Of a stretch of DNA of 64,000 nucleotides, positions 60,520 through 64,000 are shown one piece after another. A model generated the notes under the pieces. It saw only the letters and a program-made list of their open reading frames with translations, searched no databases and had not been told where the DNA came from. Source of the stretch: Sulfitobacter guttiformis (lineage in GTDB: Bacteria > Pseudomonadota > Alphaproteobacteria > Rhodobacterales > Rhodobacteraceae); contig NZ_RAQK01000001.1 in assembly GCF_003610455.1 (NCBI RefSeq), positions 2,046,001 to 2,110,000 on the forward strand, read 5' to 3'. The position numbers and the translations under genes were made by a program. The stretch's first letter is position 1; each line of letters starts with the position of its first letter.

Positions 60520-61058
60520 CCGGGCGGATGATCGCCATCGTGGGGCCGTCCGGTGTGGGCAAGGACAGCGTGATGGCGGGGATGACTGAGGCTGATCCGC
60601 GTCTGTTGGTGGTGCGGCGGGTGATCACCCGTGAGGCTGATGCTGGCGGGGAGGACTTCGAGAGTATAACGCCTGACATGTTTCGCAAGCATGAGGCAGC
60701 AGGGCAGTTTGCATTGAGTTGGGGCGCGCACGGCTTGCAATACGGTGTACCCGCTAGCGTCCATGACCAAATCAGAGGCGGGCATGATGTGCTGGTAAAT
60801 CTGTCACGCGGCATTCTGGAGGAGGCCAACCGATGCTTTCCACGCCTGCAGGTGATTGCCTTGACTGCAAACCCTGACATCCTCGCGGCGCGCCTTGCCG
60901 CGCGGGCACGCGAGAGCGCTGGACAGATCGCGCGGCGACTAAAGCGTGCAGCCAATCCCATACCTGAAGGGATAGCGTTTCTGGAACTCGACAACAGTGG
61001 TTGTCTGTCGCGAACGGTTCAGGCCGCCCTCGACCATCTTTATCCTGTGAGGGCGTAG
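60516..61058 (+). CDS. phnN: Ribose 1,5-bisphosphokinase PhnN
   Basis: A 180-residue P-loop kinase related to guanylate kinases. The ATG at 60516 overlaps phnL and gives [20 protein letters not shown] with the Walker [30 protein letters not shown] and [13 protein letters not shown] match the family. It phosphorylates ribose 1,5-bisphosphate to PRPP, recycling the sugar from C-P lyase. The last 19 bp lie opposite the DUF1045 gene. Confidence 0.94.
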   Translation: MTGRMIAIVGPSGVGKDSVMAGMTEADPRLLVVRRVITREADAGGEDFESITPDMFRKHEAAGQFALSWGAHGLQYGVPASVHDQIRGGHDVLVNLSRGILEEANRCFPRLQVIALTANPDILAARLAARARESAGQIARRLKRAANPIPEGIAFLELDNSGCLSRTVQAALDHLYPVRA

Positions 61059-61714
61059 CGATGGATTTGGTGGAACAGCCCGTTGCTGTCCTCACCCATG
61101 AGGGTGACTGCGTCGAGCGTGAAGGGATCAGCAACCTTGTCCATCAGGCAAGGGCGGAGGGCGGCCATGACCGGATCTGCTGCCTTCGCGGGCATGGAGC
61201 CGCTCAGCGTCAGGTGGAAATGGAAATCCTCGAAGATAAAGGGGTAACCCCATGCAAGCAGCTGTGCGTCCTGCCGCGCGCTAAGCCGTGCCTTGCGGCG
61301 GCGCGCAATCTCTGCGTCGGACAGTGGTGCGCGAAACGGATCAAATGCCTTTATGACTTCAGCGGCGAAATCCTGAACCAACGGGCCGTCCTGCGCGGGG
61401 CGCAAGGCAATAAACCCGTTCTGATGCCGCAGATCAAGGGACCCCAAAGGGCAAGGTTTCACCCTCTCTGCAAAAGTTTCTATAGCAGCTTCAAGCGCGC
61501 TTTGGCATGTATCTTTGGCCAGCCTGAAAGGCGCTTTCAACGTGCCATGCAGGCCGTATTTGCGCGGTGTCGCCGTGATTCTTTCGATATCGACACCCTC
61601 CAGCTCCGTTGGAGCGCACGCGGTTCCCCGTGCCGAATCCCATCCCAGCCAAGCTGCGCCGAAATCGGCAAGATCGCCGGTTGGTGTGTAAAAAACAGCA
61701 TATCGTTCAAACAT
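61040..61714 (-). CDS. DUF1045 phosphonate-cluster 2H-phosphoesterase-like protein
   Basis: A 224-residue protein. I use ATG 61714 (MFERYAVFYTPTGDLADFGA), the usual family start; a longer frame adds 22 residues across the phnM start. Two HxT motifs (HGTLKAPF near residue 56 and HLTLSG near residue 170) make it a 2H phosphoesterase-type fold, whose members open cyclic phosphodiesters. In the C-P lyase pathway PhnJ releases ribose 1,2-cyclic phosphate 5-phosphate, opened by PhnP in E. coli. No phnP is seen here, so this protein may do that step; this is inference. It is antisense to phnN (19-bp overlap) and divergent from phnM with a 50-bp gap. Confidence 0.85.
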   Translation of the reverse strand: MFERYAVFYTPTGDLADFGAAWLGWDSARGTACAPTELEGVDIERITATPRKYGLHGTLKAPFRLAKDTCQSALEAAIETFAERVKPCPLGSLDLRHQNGFIALRPAQDGPLVQDFAAEVIKAFDPFRAPLSDAEIARRRKARLSARQDAQLLAWGYPFIFEDFHFHLTLSGSMPAKAADPVMAALRPCLMDKVADPFTLDAVTLMGEDSNGLFHQIHRYALTG

Positions 61715-61764
61715 TTGATTTCCTTCGCAGATGCTTTCTTCTGCCAAAAACGCGTGACATTCAT

Positions 61765-62910
61765 ATGACAAACCAGACAATTCTTGCCAATGCTAGGCTG
61801 ATCCTCGAGACCGAGATAGTTACCGGATCGGTCGTGATGGAGGGCGGTTTCATCAGCGAGATTAATAGCGGTAGCACCGTGCCCAAGGGTGGAATCGACC
61901 TGCAGGGCGATTACCTGGCTCCCGGTTTGGTGGAGTTACATACCGACAACCTCGAGCGGCACCTCTCCCCGCGTCCGCGCGTCGACTGGCCCTATCGCGC
62001 CGCTATTCTCGCGCATGACCGAGAGTTGGCAGGCACGGGTATCACAACTGTTTTCGATGCGATCCGGGTGGGTTCTATCGTGTCGGGCAGTAGCTCGCGT
62101 TATGGGAAATATGCGCGGCGGATGGCGGACGAAATTTTGGCAGTGCGCGCGGCCGGTATGCTTCGGATCAGCCACCATATTCATTTGCGCGCCGAGATCT
62201 GCTCGGAGACTCTGGCCGAGGAACTGGCAGAATTCACCCCCGAGGACCGCATTGGTATCGTGTCTATGATGGATCACACACCCGGCCAGCGACAATTTGC
62301 GGATCTGTCCAAGTTTGAGACATATGTACGTGGAAAATACAGTTTTGGTGATCAGGAGTTTCGGGATTACGTCGATTTCCTGTATGGTCTTCAGGATAAA
62401 TTCGGGACCCGCCATGAAGCTGCAACTGTGTCGGCGGCCACGCGGTTGGGCGCGGCACTTGCCAGTCATGATGACACTACGGCACGACAGGTTGCGGCCA
62501 GTCATGCCTACGGTGTGACCCTTGCTGAATTTCCGACAACGGTCGCGGCTGCTGATGCCTGCCATGCACAGGGGATCGCCACAATCATGGGTGCGCCTAA
62601 TCTCATTCGGGGGGGGTCCCACTCCGGTAATGTGGCGGCGGCTGATTTGGCCCGCGTTGACCGCCTTGATATTCTGTCATCGGATTATGTGCCTGCGGGG
62701 CTGCTGATGGCTGCCGTTCAATTGGGTGATATCTGGGATGATCTGCCGCGCGGAATGGCGACGGTTACATCGCGTCCTGCCGCTGCCGTTGGGCTGAAAG
62801 ATCGCGGATCGCTTTCCACGGGGAAGCGGGGGGATGTGATCAGGTTCTCGATTTTGGAGGACACGCCGATACTTCAAGAAACATGGAGCGCTGGTGCGCG
62901 CGTTTTCTGA
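61765..62910 (+). CDS. phnM: Alpha-D-ribose 1-methylphosphonate 5-triphosphate diphosphatase PhnM
   Basis: A 381-residue amidohydrolase-fold enzyme that removes pyrophosphate from the ribosyl-phosphonate triphosphate. The ATG at 61765 gives MTNQTILANARLILETEIVT. Expected catalytic motifs are complete: ELHTDNLERHLSPRPRVDWP (H59, D61, H66), ISHHIHLRAEIC, SMMDHTPGQRQF, ALASHDD, GVTLAEFPTT, MGAPNLIRGGSHSGN and SSDYVP. It therefore contrasts sharply with the ligand-poor PhnM-like protein at 53983-55173. The start lies 50 bp from the divergent DUF1045 start, with only a weak ribosome site. Confidence 0.95.
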   Translation: MTNQTILANARLILETEIVTGSVVMEGGFISEINSGSTVPKGGIDLQGDYLAPGLVELHTDNLERHLSPRPRVDWPYRAAILAHDRELAGTGITTVFDAIRVGSIVSGSSSRYGKYARRMADEILAVRAAGMLRISHHIHLRAEICSETLAEELAEFTPEDRIGIVSMMDHTPGQRQFADLSKFETYVRGKYSFGDQEFRDYVDFLYGLQDKFGTRHEAATVSAATRLGAALASHDDTTARQVAASHAYGVTLAEFPTTVAAADACHAQGIATIMGAPNLIRGGSHSGNVAAADLARVDRLDILSSDYVPAGLLMAAVQLGDIWDDLPRGMATVTSRPAAAVGLKDRGSLSTGKRGDVIRFSILEDTPILQETWSAGARVF

Positions 62911-62930
62911 AGGGCGGGAGGTCACGTAGA

Positions 62931-63803
62931 TTAGGGGCGCGCCGGTTTTCCTCTGAATTCATGTGCGAGAAATCCGCAGATCACGATGATCGCGGCACCG
63001 GTAATTTCGCGAAGGGAAGGAGCCTCGGCAAAGATGAAATAGCCGACAGCCAGCGCAAACAATATCCTCACGTAGGGGAACGTCGCGAGTGCCGCAACTT
63101 CGCCAAAGCGGTAAGCCTCGACCGTAAACAACATTCCGAGCGTGCCAAGCGTGCCTGCAAGCGCCAGCAACAGCGCGTCGTGAAAATTGACGGTAGTCCA
63201 GCCCGCCACTGCACCGGGCAGGGTGCCGATGCTGGCCACCAAAGCGATCCAGAACATGATTGTCGACGTATGTTCTGTGCGCGCCAGAACACGATTTTGA
63301 AAAATTAAAATAGCTGCAGCAAAGGCAGAGCCGAGGCCGAATAATACGCCCGTCTCGACCGCAAACTCCTTAACGCCGCTGGCGATCAGAACACCGCCAA
63401 AGCCAAGCACGGCCGTGAAGGCGCGGCGCCCCCCGATCCGCTCGCCCAACACCAAGGGTGCGAGGGCGATGGTAAACAACGATGTTGTAAATGTAAGCGT
63501 GGACGCAAGGGCGAGGTCAAGAGACTGGAAACTCGCATAATAGAGCCACCAACACACCAGACTTGTCACACCGCGCAGCACCAGCCGGTGCCAGCGCGAA
63601 GAGCGGAAGCGGAAAGGATAGCGCACCATAATCCAGACTGAGACGATGACAAGCTGACTAAGGGCGCGAAAGAAAATGATCAGTGCAAATGGCACATCGG
63701 GGCTCAAAAACCGCAAGGCGGTTACATCCGCCGTAAACACCGCAGCGGCAGCAATCAGCAACGCCGCTCCATAGGGATTATTGATGGCAGTAAGGGGCGT
63801 CAT
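62931..63803 (-). CDS. EamA/DMT family transporter
   Basis: A 290-residue inner-membrane protein with ten predicted helices and two EamA repeats (LVCWWLYYASFQSLDLALAS; EVAALATFPYVRILFALAVG). The ATG at 63803 overlaps the stop of the M20 peptidase gene by 4 bp, so the two are co-translated. A peptidase-plus-exporter pair could release an amino acid or its derivative, but the substrate is unknown. It is convergent with phnM, 20 bp away, and is not related to phosphonate use as far as can be seen. Confidence 0.9.
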   Translation of the reverse strand: MTPLTAINNPYGAALLIAAAAVFTADVTALRFLSPDVPFALIIFFRALSQLVIVSVWIMVRYPFRFRSSRWHRLVLRGVTSLVCWWLYYASFQSLDLALASTLTFTTSLFTIALAPLVLGERIGGRRAFTAVLGFGGVLIASGVKEFAVETGVLFGLGSAFAAAILIFQNRVLARTEHTSTIMFWIALVASIGTLPGAVAGWTTVNFHDALLLALAGTLGTLGMLFTVEAYRFGEVAALATFPYVRILFALAVGYFIFAEAPSLREITGAAIIVICGFLAHEFRGKPARP

Positions 63804-64000
63804 TCGCGGCGGAATGGCGAGAACGAAACAGGGTCGATTAACGCAATTTCGCGCATGATCTGGACCCAGGCTGCTAACCCGTCTTTGATTGAGGACAGGC
63901 GGAAAAATTCGTTTGGAGCATGAAATTTTTCGTCCGAGAGTGAAAAGGAAAACATGACTGTATCCATTCCCAAAACGCGGTGTACAATTTCCGTGAGGGG
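63800..64000 (-). CDS. M20 family peptidase, C-terminal fragment
   Basis: The last 66 residues of a minus-strand gene that runs past the window end. FSLSDEKFHAPNEFFRLSSI and the DGLAAWVQIM segment match the C-terminus of M20 metallopeptidases (ArgE/DapE/dipeptidase group), where the His in FHAPNEF is a metal or substrate ligand. It is followed by the EamA gene with ATGA overlap. Specificity cannot be judged from the fragment. Confidence 0.8.
   Translation of the reverse strand, partial: PLTEIVHRVLGMDTVMFSFSLSDEKFHAPNEFFRLSSIKDGLAAWVQIMREIALIDPVSFSPFRRE

Overview
The window comes from a chromosome of a Rhodobacterales alphaproteobacterium, most likely the marine Roseobacter group. The basis is the 16S rRNA sequence, a class I lysyl-tRNA synthetase, an NDUFS4-type complex I accessory subunit, many DMT/TRAP/ABC importers, Hint-domain and TPR-sulfotransferase proteins, and a roseobacter-style phosphonate cluster. 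The genus cannot be fixed by eye. Most of the window is tightly packed and intact. No CRISPR array or complete insertion sequence was seen.

Layout. 1-4.5 kb: the end of an NMT1/ThiY-type ABC importer, a phytase-like esterase, a hemolysin III protein, an L,D-transpeptidase and a cold-shock protein. 4.7-14.5 kb: ettA, a universal stress protein paired with a sodium:amino-acid symporter, nadD, a DMT exporter, a PBP4-type peptidase, a TerB-like protein, class I LysRS and a DUF4864 protein. 14.6-21.4 kb: a large beta-helix (pectate-lyase-3-like) protein, a putative outer-membrane barrel, a PLDc_N membrane peptide, a NYN-type RNase, uvrB and NDUFS4. 21.8-29.3 kb: accessory region. It holds a TPR-GT32 glycosyltransferase gene broken by one amber codon, a Hint-domain protein, a TPR-sulfotransferase, and a decayed 1.5 kb stretch with an IS6-family transposase remnant and a second broken reading frame. 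29.4-37.9 kb: MYG1 hydrolase, an old-yellow-enzyme/HyuA/HyuB/HpcH-aldolase catabolic operon, a divergent crotonase and a UbiG-like methyltransferase. 38.5-43.9 kb: a complete rrn operon (16S, tRNA-Ile, tRNA-Ala, 23S, 5S, terminator). 44.4-49.0 kb: a TakP-like TRAP transporter with a cytoplasmic gamma-glutamyltransferase-family enzyme. 49.3-62.9 kb: a full carbon-phosphorus lyase pathway. 62.9-64 kb: a DMT transporter and the end of an M20 peptidase.

The phosphonate block is the functional centre. PhnCDE1E2 imports phosphonate. PhnG/H/I/L form the ribosyl-triphosphate intermediate, PhnM removes pyrophosphate, PhnJ cleaves the C-P bond, and PhnN returns ribose bisphosphate to PRPP. PhnF represses from an overlapping promoter/operator that can be read directly upstream of phnG. 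A second PhnM homologue beside phnF has lost almost every predicted metal ligand and looks like a pseudoenzyme; it is the most interesting protein here. Other leads are the Hint/TPR-transferase neighbourhood, a near-identical 15-bp palindrome shared by two upstream regions, and the unassigned Hyu/OYE/aldolase operon.
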